DNA of 64,000 bases from Gammaproteobacteria bacterium (GTDB lineage Bacteria > Pseudomonadota > Gammaproteobacteria > Steroidobacterales > Woeseiaceae). The stretch covers positions 62,001 through 126,000 of the forward strand of contig JAHZJK010000023.1 of the NCBI GenBank assembly GCA_022600955.1, given 5' to 3'. The position numbers and the translations under genes are program-made. Under the pieces are notes generated by a model. That model was not told where the DNA came from. It saw nothing but the letters and a program-made list of their open reading frames with translations, and did not search any database. Below are positions 18,595-29,439 of the stretch, piece after piece. How positions within the stretch are numbered: the first letter of the stretch is position 1; each line of letters opens with the position of its first letter.

Positions 18595-20090
18595 ACATGC
18601 CGGCAATGCAGATCGACAGCGCCCCGACTCTCGCGACTTTGCTGCAGGGGTTTGCGCGTGCGCCGAGCATCGGGATTTCGGGAGTCGCGAGCGACAGCCG
18701 CAAGCTGTGTCGTGGCAACCTGTTTCTGGCGACGCAGGGCATGAATCACCACGGGCTCGATTACCTTGATCAGGCAAAGAACGCGGGCGTGGCGGCGGTT
18801 GCGTGGGACTCGAGCAGCGCCAACGCACCAGCCGATATTGGTGTCCCATTGATCGCCGTGGAAAACCTCGCGGCGCACGTTGGTGAGATCGCAAGTCGTT
18901 TTTATGGTGCCCCGAGCGAGCAGATGCATGTCGTCGGTGTTACCGGAACCAACGGTAAAACGACAGTTGCATGGCTGATCTCGCAATGCTGGCAACAGCT
19001 GCAACATCGTTGTGCCTATCTCGGCACGATCGGCTACGGGGTTGACGAGCTGGAACTTGCAGAGGGCATGACCACGCCTGCGGCAGTCGACTTGCAGGCA
19101 CGGCTTACGGGTTTTGTTGAGCAGGGCGCGACATATGCGGCGATGGAGGTTTCCTCACACGCATTGACACAACATCGTGTCGACGGCGTACGTTTTAGTG
19201 CGGCGTTGTTTACCAACCTGACGCACGACCACCTCGACTATCACGGCGATATGCAGTCTTACTTCGATGCCAAGTCGGAGTTATTCCTCAAGCATGGTCC
19301 GGCGACACGCATCATAAGTCTGGATACCGAATTCGGCGCGCAACTTGCAGAACGTTGTGGTGTTGACGCCGTGGCCGTTTCAACGCAGTTTGATCGTGTC
19401 GCAAATGGTCGTCCGTACCTGTTTGTACGCTCAGTTGTCGAGACGCCGCGAGGATCGGACGTAACGTTCACCAGCTCATGGGGTGATGGTCGCTTTTCGC
19501 TCGCGCTGCCCGGTGACTTCAATGTTGCCAATGCAGCCATCGTTCTGGCGTATTTGCTGACCCAGAATGTGCCGCTTGAGATGGCAAGTGATGTGCTGCA
19601 GCTGGTACAGGCTCCACCTGGCCGCATGCAGCGGGTCGATGACTCCGGTGTTTATGTTGACTACGCGCATACACCGGACGCACTTGAGTCTGCTTTGCGA
19701 GCGCTGCGGCCGCATACGCGCGGCAAGCTGTGGTGTGTGTTCGGTTGCGGCGGCGACCGCGATATCGCGAAGCGTCCACAGATGGCATTGGTTGCCGAGC
19801 GCCTTGCTGATCACGTGATCGTGACCAATGACAACCCGCGCTCGGAACCACCTCAAGAAATCGTGGCGAACATCGTTGCAGGCTTTACCGAAGCCAGTTC
19901 GGCTGTCGTCATAGAGGACCGCGCAGCCGCAATCGCGTGGGCGATCGATCAGGCAAACGACTCAGACACCATTCTGGTGGCCGGCAAAGGTCATGAGGAC
20001 TATCAGGAGATCGGCGCAGAGCGCTTGCCGTTTTCGGATCTTGCGGTCGCGACCGCTGCCTTGCAGGCGAGGGTTGTGCGCAATGACTGA
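18591..20090 (+). CDS. murE: UDP-MurNAc-Ala-Glu:meso-diaminopimelate ligase MurE
   Basis: MurE adds the third stem residue to the peptidoglycan precursor. The 499 residues have the Mur ligase three-domain layout with P-loop GTNGKTT (119-125). The motif DNPRSEPP marks the meso-DAP-specific branch (Arg in DNPR contacts the DAP carboxylate), which predicts a DAP-type Gram-negative wall. It overlaps ftsI by four and murF by eight bases. Confidence 0.97.
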   Translation: MNMPAMQIDSAPTLATLLQGFARAPSIGISGVASDSRKLCRGNLFLATQGMNHHGLDYLDQAKNAGVAAVAWDSSSANAPADIGVPLIAVENLAAHVGEIASRFYGAPSEQMHVVGVTGTNGKTTVAWLISQCWQQLQHRCAYLGTIGYGVDELELAEGMTTPAAVDLQARLTGFVEQGATYAAMEVSSHALTQHRVDGVRFSAALFTNLTHDHLDYHGDMQSYFDAKSELFLKHGPATRIISLDTEFGAQLAERCGVDAVAVSTQFDRVANGRPYLFVRSVVETPRGSDVTFTSSWGDGRFSLALPGDFNVANAAIVLAYLLTQNVPLEMASDVLQLVQAPPGRMQRVDDSGVYVDYAHTPDALESALRALRPHTRGKLWCVFGCGGDRDIAKRPQMALVAERLADHVIVTNDNPRSEPPQEIVANIVAGFTEASSAVVIEDRAAAIAWAIDQANDSDTILVAGKGHEDYQEIGAERLPFSDLAVATAALQARVVRND

Positions 20091-21441
20091 CTCCCTCGCC
20101 GCGGCTGCAAACAACATGAATGGTGAATTGCACGGCAATGATTGTGCGTTTGCCGGGATCAGTACGGATACTCGTTCGATCAGGTCGGGCGAATTGTTCT
20201 TCGCCTTGCAGGGTCCGAACTTTGACGGCCACGAGCACCTCGCGGCTGCGATACAGATGGATGCGGCAGGCGCCGTCGTGAGTCGGGCATGCGACGACGG
20301 CATCCCGCAGATAAGAGTCGAAGACACACGCTTGGCGCTTGGCCAGTTCGGCGCCGCCTGGCGTGCCAGCAAGGATGTAACCGTTGTCGGTGTGACGGGC
20401 AGCAACGGCAAGACGACGCTCAAGGAAATGATCGCGGGCTGTCTTTCGACTCGTGCTGCGACCCTGGCGACTGAAGGCAATCTGAATAACGACATTGGCA
20501 TGCCGCTGATGCTCGCCCGGATTGAAGACCAGCACGACTATGCGGTTATTGAGATGGGTGCCAATCATGCGGGTGAAATCGCGTATCTCGTGTCACTGGC
20601 CAGCCCGGATGTTGTTGTCATCACCAATGCAGGTGCCGCGCATCTGGAAGGTTTTGGATCGATAGAAGGCGTTGCGAAAGCGAAGGGTGAAATCCTGCAG
20701 AACGCCAGGCGCCCGGCAGTAGCTGTGCTGAATGCTGACGACGACTACTTCGACTACTGGTCGACGCTGGTTACCGACGTCCGGATGCTGAGCTTTGGTT
20801 TCGGCGCCGGCGCTGATGTCCGCGCAAGCAATATACGCGCGACCGCACATGGGTCGGAATTTGATTTGTCGATTGCCGGTGAAGAAAAAGCGGTTTCGCT
20901 GCCGCTTCCGGGAATTCACAACGTTCGTAACGCTTGTGCAGCGGCTGCCGTTGCCACGGCACTTGAGATCGATGCTGATTACATCGCTGGGGCACTGCAA
21001 AAAATCGCGCCGGTAGAGGGACGAATTCGCCCGTTGCAAGGGATCAATGATTGCACTTTGTTTGACGATTCTTACAACGCGAATCCGTTATCTGTCGCTG
21101 CGGCGGCAGAATTCCTGGCGAGCCTGGAAGGTGACAGCTGGCTGGTCCTTGGTGACATGAAGGAACTCGGAGACGATGCAAAGGAATTGCATCGCGAGGT
21201 TGGGGCGTCAGCTCGGGCAAGCGGTATCAGTCGCTTGTTCGCGCTTGGCGACCTTTGCAAACACAGCGTCGCGGGATTTGGACCTGGCGCGTCGTGGTAT
21301 TCCTCGCTGGATGATTTGCTGCATGACGTGTTGCAGGCCAGCGAGTCAACCAATGTGTTGGTGAAGGGCTCTCGCTCCATGCACATGGAACGCGTCGTAG
21401 ACGCTCTACGTGCGAGTGACCCTGTGAGGAAGGAGGCCTGA
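20083..21441 (+). CDS. murF: UDP-MurNAc-tripeptide:D-Ala-D-Ala ligase MurF
   Basis: MurF completes the pentapeptide by adding D-Ala-D-Ala made by Ddl. ATG 20083 gives 452 aa (E. coli 452), beginning [16 protein letters not shown]. The P-loop is in [14 protein letters not shown]; further Mur-ligase marks are [25 protein letters not shown] and DDSYNANP. The frame is open 30 codons upstream inside murE, but ATG 20083 is the family start. A strong AGGAAGGAGG near its end serves mraY. Confidence 0.96.
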   Translation: MTDSLAAAANNMNGELHGNDCAFAGISTDTRSIRSGELFFALQGPNFDGHEHLAAAIQMDAAGAVVSRACDDGIPQIRVEDTRLALGQFGAAWRASKDVTVVGVTGSNGKTTLKEMIAGCLSTRAATLATEGNLNNDIGMPLMLARIEDQHDYAVIEMGANHAGEIAYLVSLASPDVVVITNAGAAHLEGFGSIEGVAKAKGEILQNARRPAVAVLNADDDYFDYWSTLVTDVRMLSFGFGAGADVRASNIRATAHGSEFDLSIAGEEKAVSLPLPGIHNVRNACAAAAVATALEIDADYIAGALQKIAPVEGRIRPLQGINDCTLFDDSYNANPLSVAAAAEFLASLEGDSWLVLGDMKELGDDAKELHREVGASARASGISRLFALGDLCKHSVAGFGPGASWYSSLDDLLHDVLQASESTNVLVKGSRSMHMERVVDALRASDPVRKEA

Positions 21442-21442
21442 C

Positions 21443-22525
21443 ATGCTGCTTTATCTCACCAACTACCTCGCGCAGTATGAATCCGGTTTTAACGTATTCA
21501 ATTACCTGACGATGCGCGCCATTCTTGGTGCTCTGACGGCACTGGTATTCTCGTTCGTCGTTGGCCCGCGCATGATTAAACGGCTGAGCGTGAATCAGCT
21601 GGGTCAGCCGGTTCGAGAAGATGGTCCGGAGACGCACTTGCTCAAGGCGGGCACGCCGACCATGGGCGGTGCGTTGATACTCACGGCTATTTCGGTAGCA
21701 ACCGTACTGTGGGCTGACCTTGAGAACCATTACGTCTGGATAGTGTTGTTCGTCACTCTGTCTTTCGGTGTTATCGGCTATGTCGATGACTACAAAAAAC
21801 TCGTATTGCAGGACCCCGCCGGTATCTCGGCGAAGCAAAAACTCTTCTGGCAGTCTAGTGCGGCAATTATTGCCGCCATTGCTCTGTACGTTACGGCGAC
21901 CAGTGAGGTTCAGACCTCTCTTTTGATTCCGTATTTCAAGGATCTGTCGATCCCGCTTGGCATGTTTCAGGTCGTCGTGACGTACTTTTTTATTGTTGGC
22001 TTCAGCAATGCTGTGAACCTCACTGATGGCCTTGACGGGCTCGCGATCATGCCGACAGTTCTGGTCGGCGGGGCACTGGGACTATTCGCGTATGTGACTG
22101 GTAACGTAAATTTTTCAGGTTACCTCGGTATCCCTTACGTCGCGGGCACAGGCGAAATCATGGTGTTTTGCGCGGCACTCGCCGGTGCGGGGCTTGGCTT
22201 TCTGTGGTTCAACACATACCCGGCGCAAGTATTCATGGGCGACATTGGTGCGCTGGCGCTCGGTGCGGCTCTCGGAGTCGTGGCAGTTGTTGTGCGCCAG
22301 GAAATTGTGCTCGCGATCATGGGTGGCGTATTCGTCATGGAAACGCTGTCGGTCATTATCCAGGTCGCATCATTCAAGCTGACGGGCAAGCGCGTGTTTC
22401 GCATGGCGCCAATCCACCACCACTTCGAACTGAAAGGTTGGGCGGAGCCGAAAGTGATCGTTCGGTTCTGGATTATTACGGTCATCCTTGTGCTGATCGG
22501 CTTGGCGAGTCTGAAGATCCGATGA
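21443..22525 (+). CDS. mraY: Phospho-MurNAc-pentapeptide translocase MraY
   Basis: MraY transfers phospho-MurNAc-pentapeptide to undecaprenyl phosphate on the inner membrane to make lipid I. The polytopic 360-residue protein (family 360) carries the catalytic aspartate motifs [18 protein letters not shown] and [11 protein letters not shown], and the histidine motif [12 protein letters not shown]. It begins one base after the murF stop behind AGGAAGGAGG and overlaps murD by four bases. Confidence 0.98.
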   Translation: MLLYLTNYLAQYESGFNVFNYLTMRAILGALTALVFSFVVGPRMIKRLSVNQLGQPVREDGPETHLLKAGTPTMGGALILTAISVATVLWADLENHYVWIVLFVTLSFGVIGYVDDYKKLVLQDPAGISAKQKLFWQSSAAIIAAIALYVTATSEVQTSLLIPYFKDLSIPLGMFQVVVTYFFIVGFSNAVNLTDGLDGLAIMPTVLVGGALGLFAYVTGNVNFSGYLGIPYVAGTGEIMVFCAALAGAGLGFLWFNTYPAQVFMGDIGALALGAALGVVAVVVRQEIVLAIMGGVFVMETLSVIIQVASFKLTGKRVFRMAPIHHHFELKGWAEPKVIVRFWIITVILVLIGLASLKIR

Positions 22526-23853
22526 GCAAAGCGACTACTCAAAAAGATCTCGTCGTTGGCCTTGGTGCGACAGGGCTGTCAATTGCGCGCTATCTGCAGC
22601 GCAATGACAGCAACGCAATATTTTTTGATAGTCGTGAAACTCCGCCAGGCGCCGATGAACTGCAGGCGCTGTTGCCAGATAGCGAGTTACTGCCCGGCGA
22701 TGCGAAGCTGCCGAACAGCGTGGAGCGCGTGATCGCGTCGCCCGGTGTTCCGGATAGCCAGCCAATACTCAGGCAAGCGCTGGACAAGAAGCTCGAAATT
22801 GTTTCCGACATCGAATTATTTGCCGATGAGGCTCAAGCGCCGTTTGTCGCGATTACCGGTTCTAACGGTAAGAGTACGGTGACGACACTGCTGTACCACA
22901 TGTGTATTGCAGATCAACGTGAAGCTCTTGCAGGCGGCAATCTTGGAGAGCCGGCACTCGACCTTCTCGACCGTAGTAAGCCTGACGTTTACGTTCTCGA
23001 ACTGTCGAGTTTTCAATTGCATCGGACGCAGCACTTGCCGGCAATGGTTGCGGTTCTTCTGAATGTCTCACCAGACCATCTTGACTGGCACACCGATGAA
23101 GACGAATACCGGCACGCCAAGTACCGCGTATTCCGCGAGGCAGATGCGGCCGTCGTGAATCGTGCCGACGAAACAGCGGCGGAATATGCCAGCCATTGCG
23201 ATCGCATTGTCAGCTTCGGTCTCGATCTGCCCGAGGACGGCCAGTACGGAATTCGAGTTGATGACAGTAAACGCTATCTGGCACGCGGTGAGACGCTGCT
23301 GCTGGCAATCGACGAGCTGTCGATGTATGGCGTACACAATCAGCTGAACGCATTAGCCGCGCTCGCGGCCGGAGATCTGCTGGGCCTTGATATGACTGCG
23401 ATGTTGCAGGTTCTGGCAGAATTTCCCGGGCTTCCACATCGCATGCAGTTTGTTGCTCGTATTGCAGCGGTCGACTACATCAATGATTCAAAGGCGACCA
23501 ATGTAGCCGCGGCCGTGGCCTCAATAGCCTCAGTTGACACGATGCTGGTTCTTGTCGCGGGTGGTGATGGCAAGGGCGGAGACTTCGGTGAGCTCGCGAA
23601 CGCGCTCGAAGACAAACTGCGCGGTGCCGTACTTATAGGCAAGGATGCGGAAGAAATCGCACATGCACTGGACACAGTAATGCCAGTCCATTTCGCCGAG
23701 AACATGACGGCGGCTGTTGGTATGGCGGCTAATTGCGCTGAGTCAGAAGATACAGTCTTGCTCGCACCCGCATGCGCAAGCCTCGATCAGTACGACAACT
23801 ACATGGCGCGTGGTGAAGCGTTTTGCATGGCAGTGGAGGCATTGAAACGATGA
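22522..23853 (+). CDS. murD: UDP-MurNAc-L-alanine:D-glutamate ligase MurD
   Basis: MurD adds D-Glu, the second stem residue. From ATG 22522 the product is 443 aa (E. coli 438). It shows the N-terminal Rossmann start [16 protein letters not shown]-loop [33 protein letters not shown] and [10 protein letters not shown]. The frame continues upstream inside mraY but without family similarity. Four-base overlaps with both mraY and ftsW indicate coupling. Confidence 0.97.
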   Translation: MSKATTQKDLVVGLGATGLSIARYLQRNDSNAIFFDSRETPPGADELQALLPDSELLPGDAKLPNSVERVIASPGVPDSQPILRQALDKKLEIVSDIELFADEAQAPFVAITGSNGKSTVTTLLYHMCIADQREALAGGNLGEPALDLLDRSKPDVYVLELSSFQLHRTQHLPAMVAVLLNVSPDHLDWHTDEDEYRHAKYRVFREADAAVVNRADETAAEYASHCDRIVSFGLDLPEDGQYGIRVDDSKRYLARGETLLLAIDELSMYGVHNQLNALAALAAGDLLGLDMTAMLQVLAEFPGLPHRMQFVARIAAVDYINDSKATNVAAAVASIASVDTMLVLVAGGDGKGGDFGELANALEDKLRGAVLIGKDAEEIAHALDTVMPVHFAENMTAAVGMAANCAESEDTVLLAPACASLDQYDNYMARGEAFCMAVEALKR

Positions 23854-25043
23854 CTGCACGCAACGTAACAATGCCATTCCCGGCACGCATGCGAACTGAA
23901 TTGCAGATCGACCCGGTGCTATTAACCCTGGTTCTGGCTTTGCTGCTTGGCGGCTTTGTCATTCTCGCATCCGCATCGATATCGGTGTCTGATAACCTGA
24001 CAGGCAACCCGTTCCACTATGTGCAGCGCCAATTGCTCGCGGCGGCAATCGGCACGGTCGCTGGTTTCGTTTGCCTGTTTATTCCAATGCAGGTCTGGCG
24101 AAGCCTGGGGCCGGTGATGCTGCTGCTTGGCATTGTGTTGTTGGCTGTCGTGCTACTGCCCGGCGTCGGTCATACAGTTAATGGCAGCACCCGCTGGGTA
24201 CGTCTTGGTGTCATGAACCTGCAGGTATCCGAGCCGGCGCGGCTCTGTTTCTTGTTATACCTCGCGGGTTATCTTGTTCGACGTAACAAAACCCTGCGCG
24301 AAGAATTTACAGGCTTCCTGCGACCGATGATCGTGCTGAGTGTCGCCTGCGTACTGCTGCTCGCCGAGCCGGACTTTGGCGCTGCTGTGGTCCTGTTGTC
24401 GACGGCAATGGCAATGATGTTCGTCGCTGGCGCACGCATTCGTGATTTCCTGCTGTTCTTCTTGCTGGCTGTCGTGGCAATGGCAGCGCTGGCTGTGGCG
24501 TCTCCGTATCGGATGCAGCGCCTGACGGGTTTCCTTGATCCGTGGGCGGACCCGTTTAACTCGGGGTTTCAGTTGACCCAGTCACTGATCGCTATTGGCC
24601 GTGGAGAATGGCTCGGCGTCGGTTTGGGCGAGAGTGTGCAAAAACTTTTCTACCTTCCGGAAGCGCACACGGATTTCGTATTCGCGGTGTACGCGGAGGA
24701 ATTCGGGTTAATCGGTTCGCTGCTACTGATCGCACTGTTTCTCGCGTTGTTGTGGCGCATTTTCAAACTTGCGATGCGTGCTGCAGATGCCGAGCGCTTT
24801 TTCGAGGCATACGTTGCTATTGGTCTTGGTACCTGGCTCGGTATTCAGGCGTTCATCAATATTGGCGTGAACATGGGGCTGCTACCCACCAAAGGTCTTA
24901 CGTTGCCGCTGATCAGCTACGGTCGCAGCAGCCTGATTATCACGATGATCTGTATATCGCTGCTGCTGCGAATTCATCATGAGCTGGCCGTTGATGCGAA
25001 GCCCATCAATCGCAAGCGCAAGCCGCGCAGGAGCAAGGCATGA
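23850..25043 (+). CDS. ftsW: Septal peptidoglycan glycosyltransferase FtsW (SEDS)
   Basis: FtsW polymerises glycan at the septum in complex with FtsI. From ATG 23850 it is 397 aa with about ten membrane helices. SEDS hallmarks are GSTRWVRLGVMNLQVSEPARL, PDFGAAVVLL, and the C-terminal NMGLLPTKGLTLPLISYGRSSL. The FtsW/RodA distinction is settled by the dcw position next to murG and by the cytoplasmic basic tail. It overlaps murD and murG by four bases each. Confidence 0.96.
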   Translation: MTARNVTMPFPARMRTELQIDPVLLTLVLALLLGGFVILASASISVSDNLTGNPFHYVQRQLLAAAIGTVAGFVCLFIPMQVWRSLGPVMLLLGIVLLAVVLLPGVGHTVNGSTRWVRLGVMNLQVSEPARLCFLLYLAGYLVRRNKTLREEFTGFLRPMIVLSVACVLLLAEPDFGAAVVLLSTAMAMMFVAGARIRDFLLFFLLAVVAMAALAVASPYRMQRLTGFLDPWADPFNSGFQLTQSLIAIGRGEWLGVGLGESVQKLFYLPEAHTDFVFAVYAEEFGLIGSLLLIALFLALLWRIFKLAMRAADAERFFEAYVAIGLGTWLGIQAFINIGVNMGLLPTKGLTLPLISYGRSSLIITMICISLLLRIHHELAVDAKPINRKRKPRRSKA

Positions 25044-26128
25044 GTGCGCGGCCGATTCTTGTTATGGCAGGTGGCACGGGTGGGCACGTCTATCCGGCAT
25101 TGGCGGTGGCGCGTGCGTTGCAGGCCCATTCGCGCGACGTCGTATGGCTCGGCACTCATCGCGGCCTCGAGTCTCGCGTGATTCCTGAGGCAGGCATCGA
25201 TATGGAATGGATCAGTGTTCAGGGGCTTCGCCGCAGGGGGCTGCTGGCTTTACTGATTGCACCGCTACAAATTGGCTGGGCGCTGATACAAGCGCTTGGC
25301 GTTATCTTCCGTCGTCGTCCTGCCGCTGTGCTCGGCATGGGTGGATTCGCGAGTGGTCCTGGTGGTGTCGCCGCCTGGTTAACTCGTCGTCCGCTTGTGA
25401 TTCATGAGCAGAATGCGGCTGCAGGGCTGACAAATCGTCTTCTGGCGCGTCTTGCCCGGGTTGTGCTGCAAGCCTTCCCGGGCAGTTTTTCTTCTAACGT
25501 CGAGGTGGAAACCGTCGGCAATCCGGTGCGCGAGGAAATTGCCGCGATAGTGCCTCCCGGAGAACGCTACACAAATCGTCAGGGTCCGCTACGCCTGCTC
25601 GTGCTGGGTGGCAGCCAGGGCGCACTGGCGCTGAATCGCACTGTGCCCGCCGCACTGGCTGAGCTCGATGCTGACGTGCGACCGATAGTTAAACACCAGT
25701 GCGGTGAACGCACACTGGACATCGCAAAATCATCCTACGTTGAGCACGGCGTCGATGTAGAGCTGGTGTCCTATATCGAAGACATGGCATCGGTGTATGC
25801 ATGGGCTGACCTCGTCGTATGCCGCGCCGGTGCGCTGACGGTTGCTGAACTGTGTGCAGCTGGCGTACCTGCGCTGTTCGTACCCTACCCGGCAGCGGTC
25901 GACGACCATCAGACCGCCAACGCGGGACCAATGGCTGCGGCGGGCGCGGCACAGATTATTCAGGAGTCGGAACTGACGCCGACGATGCTTGCCGGCTTGT
26001 TGCGTGACTGGTTGCAATCACGCGCCGAATTGGCACGCCGCGCGGAGCTGGCACGGTCCCTTGCACGACCGGACGCGCTGTCACGCATAACCGAGCTGTG
26101 TCTTGAGCAAGCGGGAGCAACGTCATGA
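25040..26128 (+). CDS. murG: Lipid II synthase MurG
   Basis: MurG is a peripheral inner-membrane GT-B glycosyltransferase that adds GlcNAc to lipid I. The 362 residues contain the N-terminal glycine loop MAGGTGGHVYPALAVA, GMGGFASGPGG, VIHEQNAAAGLTNRLLA, LGGSQGALALN, and the UDP-GlcNAc site CRAGALTVAEL and PYPAAVDDHQTANA. Length and motifs are normal. Four-base overlaps join it to ftsW and murC. Confidence 0.97.
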   Translation: MSARPILVMAGGTGGHVYPALAVARALQAHSRDVVWLGTHRGLESRVIPEAGIDMEWISVQGLRRRGLLALLIAPLQIGWALIQALGVIFRRRPAAVLGMGGFASGPGGVAAWLTRRPLVIHEQNAAAGLTNRLLARLARVVLQAFPGSFSSNVEVETVGNPVREEIAAIVPPGERYTNRQGPLRLLVLGGSQGALALNRTVPAALAELDADVRPIVKHQCGERTLDIAKSSYVEHGVDVELVSYIEDMASVYAWADLVVCRAGALTVAELCAAGVPALFVPYPAAVDDHQTANAGPMAAAGAAQIIQESELTPTMLAGLLRDWLQSRAELARRAELARSLARPDALSRITELCLEQAGATS

Positions 26129-27549
26129 TCAGTCGCATGCGCCGCATTCATTGCGTGCACTTCGTCGGTATCGGCGGCTCCGGCATGTCTGGTATTGCGG
26201 AGGTAATGCTAAGTCTCGGCTATGCCGTGCAAGGCTCCGACCTGAAAAAGAACAAGCAAACAAAGCGCCTTGAGAAACAGGGCGCTACCGTATTCATCGG
26301 CCACGCTTCAGATCACATTCGCGATGCAGATGCTGTTGTTGTCTCCAGCGCGGTCGATGAAACCAATCCCGAAGTTGCCGCCGCACGAGAGCAACTCATG
26401 CCCGTTGTGAGTCGTGCAGAAATGCTCGCTGAGCTTATGCGGTTTCGATACTCCATTGCTGTCGCGGGTACACATGGCAAAACCACCACTACCAGCCTGG
26501 TGGCCAGTGTTCTTGCAGAAGGAGGGCTTGATCCAACGTTTGTTATTGGCGGGCGCTTGAAGAGCGCTGATGCCAATGCGCGCCTTGGTCAGGGTGACTA
26601 CCTGGTTGCTGAGGCTGATGAGAGTGATGCGTCGTTCGTGCATCTGAAACCGATGCTCGCGGTGGTCACCAATATCGACGCTGATCACATGTCGACGTAC
26701 GACGGCGATATCGAAAAACTGAAGGGTGGATTCATAGAGTTTCTGCACAACCTGCCATTCTACGGACTGGCCGTTGTCTGTACCGATGACGCGGGCGTCA
26801 ACTCTGTGCTCGGCGAAATTGGCCGCTCGGTAACCACGTACGGCACTAACGATGAAGCGGACGTACGGGCTGTCAATATCGAGTTTTCGGAGGCCAGAAC
26901 GGAATTCGATGTCGTTCGTACTGGCAGCGATGAAACTCTGCATGTGACGTTGCAATTACCGGGCATGCATAACGTTCGCAATGCGCTGGCGGCCATCGCG
27001 GTGGCCGATGAAGTACAGATCGGAGCTCAGTCAGTCGTCAAAGCGCTGCAGGAATTCGAAGGCATAGATCGCCGCTTCCAAAAGATGGGCGAAGTCCAGA
27101 CTGCGACTGGTTCGGTATTACTGGTTGATGACTACGGCCATCACCCGACGGAAATCGCGGCGACATTGTCGGCAGCAAAAAGTGGCTGGCCGGAAAAACG
27201 AATCGTACTGGTGTTTCAACCACATCGCTACTCGCGTACGCGTGACCTTATGGACGATTTCGCAAGCGTCCTGTCTGACGCGGACGTACTCGTGCTGCTC
27301 GATGTCTACGCGGCAGGTGAGGAGCCGATTGCAGGCGCTGATGGTCGGGCAATGGCTCGAGCGGTCCGCTCTCGTGGCGCTGTTGAGCCGGTGTTTGTTG
27401 AGTCGCTCGACGAATTACAGCCAGTTCTGCAGGATTTGCTGGCCGACGGCGACCTGGTATTGACGATGGGCGCGGGCGACATCGGTGCCTATGCGGCTGA
27501 ACTGCCGCAACTGTTGAGCAGCAGTCCGCCGCTCAAGGTGCACTCATGA
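26125..27549 (+). CDS. murC: UDP-N-acetylmuramate:L-alanine ligase MurC
   Basis: MurC adds the first amino acid, L-Ala, to UDP-MurNAc. The 474 residues begin with HFVGIGGSGMSGIAEV, have P-loop AGTHGKTTTTSL, EADESDASF, NIDADHM, DDYGHHPTEI and FQPHRYSRTRDL. This is the full-length free-standing enzyme, not a MurC-Ddl fusion. It overlaps murG and murB by four bases each. Confidence 0.97.
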   Translation: MISRMRRIHCVHFVGIGGSGMSGIAEVMLSLGYAVQGSDLKKNKQTKRLEKQGATVFIGHASDHIRDADAVVVSSAVDETNPEVAAAREQLMPVVSRAEMLAELMRFRYSIAVAGTHGKTTTTSLVASVLAEGGLDPTFVIGGRLKSADANARLGQGDYLVAEADESDASFVHLKPMLAVVTNIDADHMSTYDGDIEKLKGGFIEFLHNLPFYGLAVVCTDDAGVNSVLGEIGRSVTTYGTNDEADVRAVNIEFSEARTEFDVVRTGSDETLHVTLQLPGMHNVRNALAAIAVADEVQIGAQSVVKALQEFEGIDRRFQKMGEVQTATGSVLLVDDYGHHPTEIAATLSAAKSGWPEKRIVLVFQPHRYSRTRDLMDDFASVLSDADVLVLLDVYAAGEEPIAGADGRAMARAVRSRGAVEPVFVESLDELQPVLQDLLADGDLVLTMGAGDIGAYAAELPQLLSSSPPLKVHS

Positions 27550-28448
27550 TGGCTGCCCCGAGAGCGCCTGGCGTGCACGGCGAACTGCGCTACGACGAGC
27601 CGATGAGCCGCCACACATCGTGGCAGGCAGGCGGCTCGGCAGACGTATTCTTCATGCCGGCGAGCATCGAAGATCTGGCTGCGTTCCTTGCCAGCCTCGA
27701 TGCTGACAGCCCTGTCTTCTGGCACGGCGTTGGCAGCAATTTATTGGTGCGCGACGGTGGTATACGCGGCGTTGTCATATCGGCCACGAAAATGCTGCGA
27801 GAACTTGAGCGAGTCGAGGAACTGTCGGTGCGCGCCGGTGCGGGTTTACCGTGCACACAGCTATCGCGGCAATGCATCCGTTGGGGCCTGGGTCCTTCCG
27901 AGTTCTTCGCCGGGATTCCAGGCACGGTTGGTGGTGCGCTGGCGATGAATGCCGGAGCGCACGGCGGGGAAACCTGGGAGCGGGTTGCTGCGGTTCGGAC
28001 GATTAATCGCGAAGGGCTTGTTCAAGACCGTACGCCGGCCGACTACGAAGTTGCCTATCGCAGCGTGCAGGGTCCGACTGACGAGTGGTTTCTGGAAGCA
28101 ACATTCGAATTCGACGCAGATGTTACGCCGAGCATGGAAACGATGAAGGCCATGCTTGAGCGTCGCAAGAGGACACAACCGCTCGGCCTGCCGAGTTGCG
28201 GCTCTGTGTTTCGCAACCCGCCCGGCGATCACTCAGCCAGACTGATCGAGGCGGCCGGTTTAAAGGGCTTCCGTATTGGTGGGGCCGAAGTGTCTGACAA
28301 ACACGCGAATTTCATAATCAATCGTGACAAAGCAAGTGCTGCGGATATCGAAGCGCTAATCGCACACGTACAAAAGACGGTTGCCAAAGAACACGGTGTG
28401 AAGCTGGTACATGAAGTACGCATGGTCGGGGAGGCAAGTCATGACTGA
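27546..28448 (+). CDS. murB: UDP-N-acetylenolpyruvoylglucosamine reductase MurB (short, type II-like)
   Basis: MurB is the FAD enzyme that reduces the enolpyruvyl product of MurA to UDP-MurNAc. At 300 aa it is about 40 residues shorter than E. coli MurB. It shows GVGSNLLVRDGGIRG, FAGIPGTVGGALAMNAGAHG, and the active-site serine segment SCGSVFRNPPGDHSA followed by KGFRIGGAEVSDKHANFIIN. These features match the type II form found in dcw clusters of some gammaproteobacteria and in Gram-positives. A second ATG at 27549 is possible. Confidence 0.95.
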   Translation: MMAAPRAPGVHGELRYDEPMSRHTSWQAGGSADVFFMPASIEDLAAFLASLDADSPVFWHGVGSNLLVRDGGIRGVVISATKMLRELERVEELSVRAGAGLPCTQLSRQCIRWGLGPSEFFAGIPGTVGGALAMNAGAHGGETWERVAAVRTINREGLVQDRTPADYEVAYRSVQGPTDEWFLEATFEFDADVTPSMETMKAMLERRKRTQPLGLPSCGSVFRNPPGDHSARLIEAAGLKGFRIGGAEVSDKHANFIINRDKASAADIEALIAHVQKTVAKEHGVKLVHEVRMVGEASHD

Positions 28449-29439
28449 TTTAGCCACCCGCGACCAGCGCCACGTGATCGTTGATGCCTCTGAGTTCGGC
28501 CGTGTTGCAGTGATGCTTGGCGGCGACTCCAGCGAGCGTGAAGTGTCGCTCGATAGCGGCTCCGCGGTGCTGTTTGCGCTGAAGTCAAAGGGGATTGATG
28601 CGCACGGCTGGGACCCGGCAGAGAAGTCGATGGTCGAGTTTGCCAATGCGGGCTTCGATCGGGTCTGGATCGCGTTGCACGGTCCGGGCGGTGAGGACGG
28701 AGCACTGCAAGGCACTTTGCAGTGGCTGAAGGTTCCGTACACCGGCAGCGGCGTCATGGCATCAGCGATCGCTATGGACAAAGTGCGCAGCAAGCATCTG
28801 TTCCGCGCAGCTGGCATTCCGACACCTGAATACGCGGTTGTTACGACTACCGCGGAAGCATCTATTGCAGCCGAGAAACTGGGTTTCCCGCTTATCGTGA
28901 AGCCGTCCGGTCAGGGTTCGAGCGTCGGTATGTCGAAAGTTTTTGAACGTGCTGAACTGGATAAAGCTATCGATGTCGCGCTGCAATACGGCGATAACGC
29001 GTTGCTTGAGTGCTGCGTTGACGGCGGCGAATTTACCGTGTCTGTCTTGCAGGGCCGCGCATTGCCCAGCATTCGTATCGAAACGCCGCGAGTCTTCTAC
29101 GACTATCGCGCCAAGTATGAGTCCGAGCGGACTGCGTACGTGTGCCCCGGCACCAGCAGCGATGCAGAAGAATCCTTATACGCCGAGCTGGCTGTGGCCG
29201 CTTTTAACGAGTTGGGATGCAGCGGCTGGGGTCGCGTCGACTTCATGACCGGTTCTGATGGGCAACCTTTGGTGCTGGAGGCGAATACCGTTCCCGGTAT
29301 GACCAGCCATAGCCTTGTTCCAATGGCGGCGAAAAAGGACGGCATGGATTTCGAAGAATTGTGCTGGCGAATTCTGGAAACCAGCTTCGCCTGGGACACG
29401 GAAACCGTTGCTCTGGAGGTTGCAGCCAATGGCACGTAA
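28441..29439 (+). CDS. ddl: D-alanine:D-alanine ligase
   Basis: Ddl makes the D-Ala-D-Ala used by MurF. From ATG 28441 it is 332 aa with an ATP-grasp fold: GGDSSEREVSLDSG, ALHGPGGEDGALQG, PYTGSGVMASAIAMDK, FPLIVKPSGQGSSVGMSK, GWGRVDFM and LEANTVPGMTSHSLVP. The frame extends ten codons upstream within murB; the internal ATG is preferred because it removes an unconserved extension. It overlaps murB by eight and ftsQ by eleven bases. Confidence 0.95.
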   Translation: MTDLATRDQRHVIVDASEFGRVAVMLGGDSSEREVSLDSGSAVLFALKSKGIDAHGWDPAEKSMVEFANAGFDRVWIALHGPGGEDGALQGTLQWLKVPYTGSGVMASAIAMDKVRSKHLFRAAGIPTPEYAVVTTTAEASIAAEKLGFPLIVKPSGQGSSVGMSKVFERAELDKAIDVALQYGDNALLECCVDGGEFTVSVLQGRALPSIRIETPRVFYDYRAKYESERTAYVCPGTSSDAEESLYAELAVAAFNELGCSGWGRVDFMTGSDGQPLVLEANTVPGMTSHSLVPMAAKKDGMDFEELCWRILETSFAWDTETVALEVAANGT

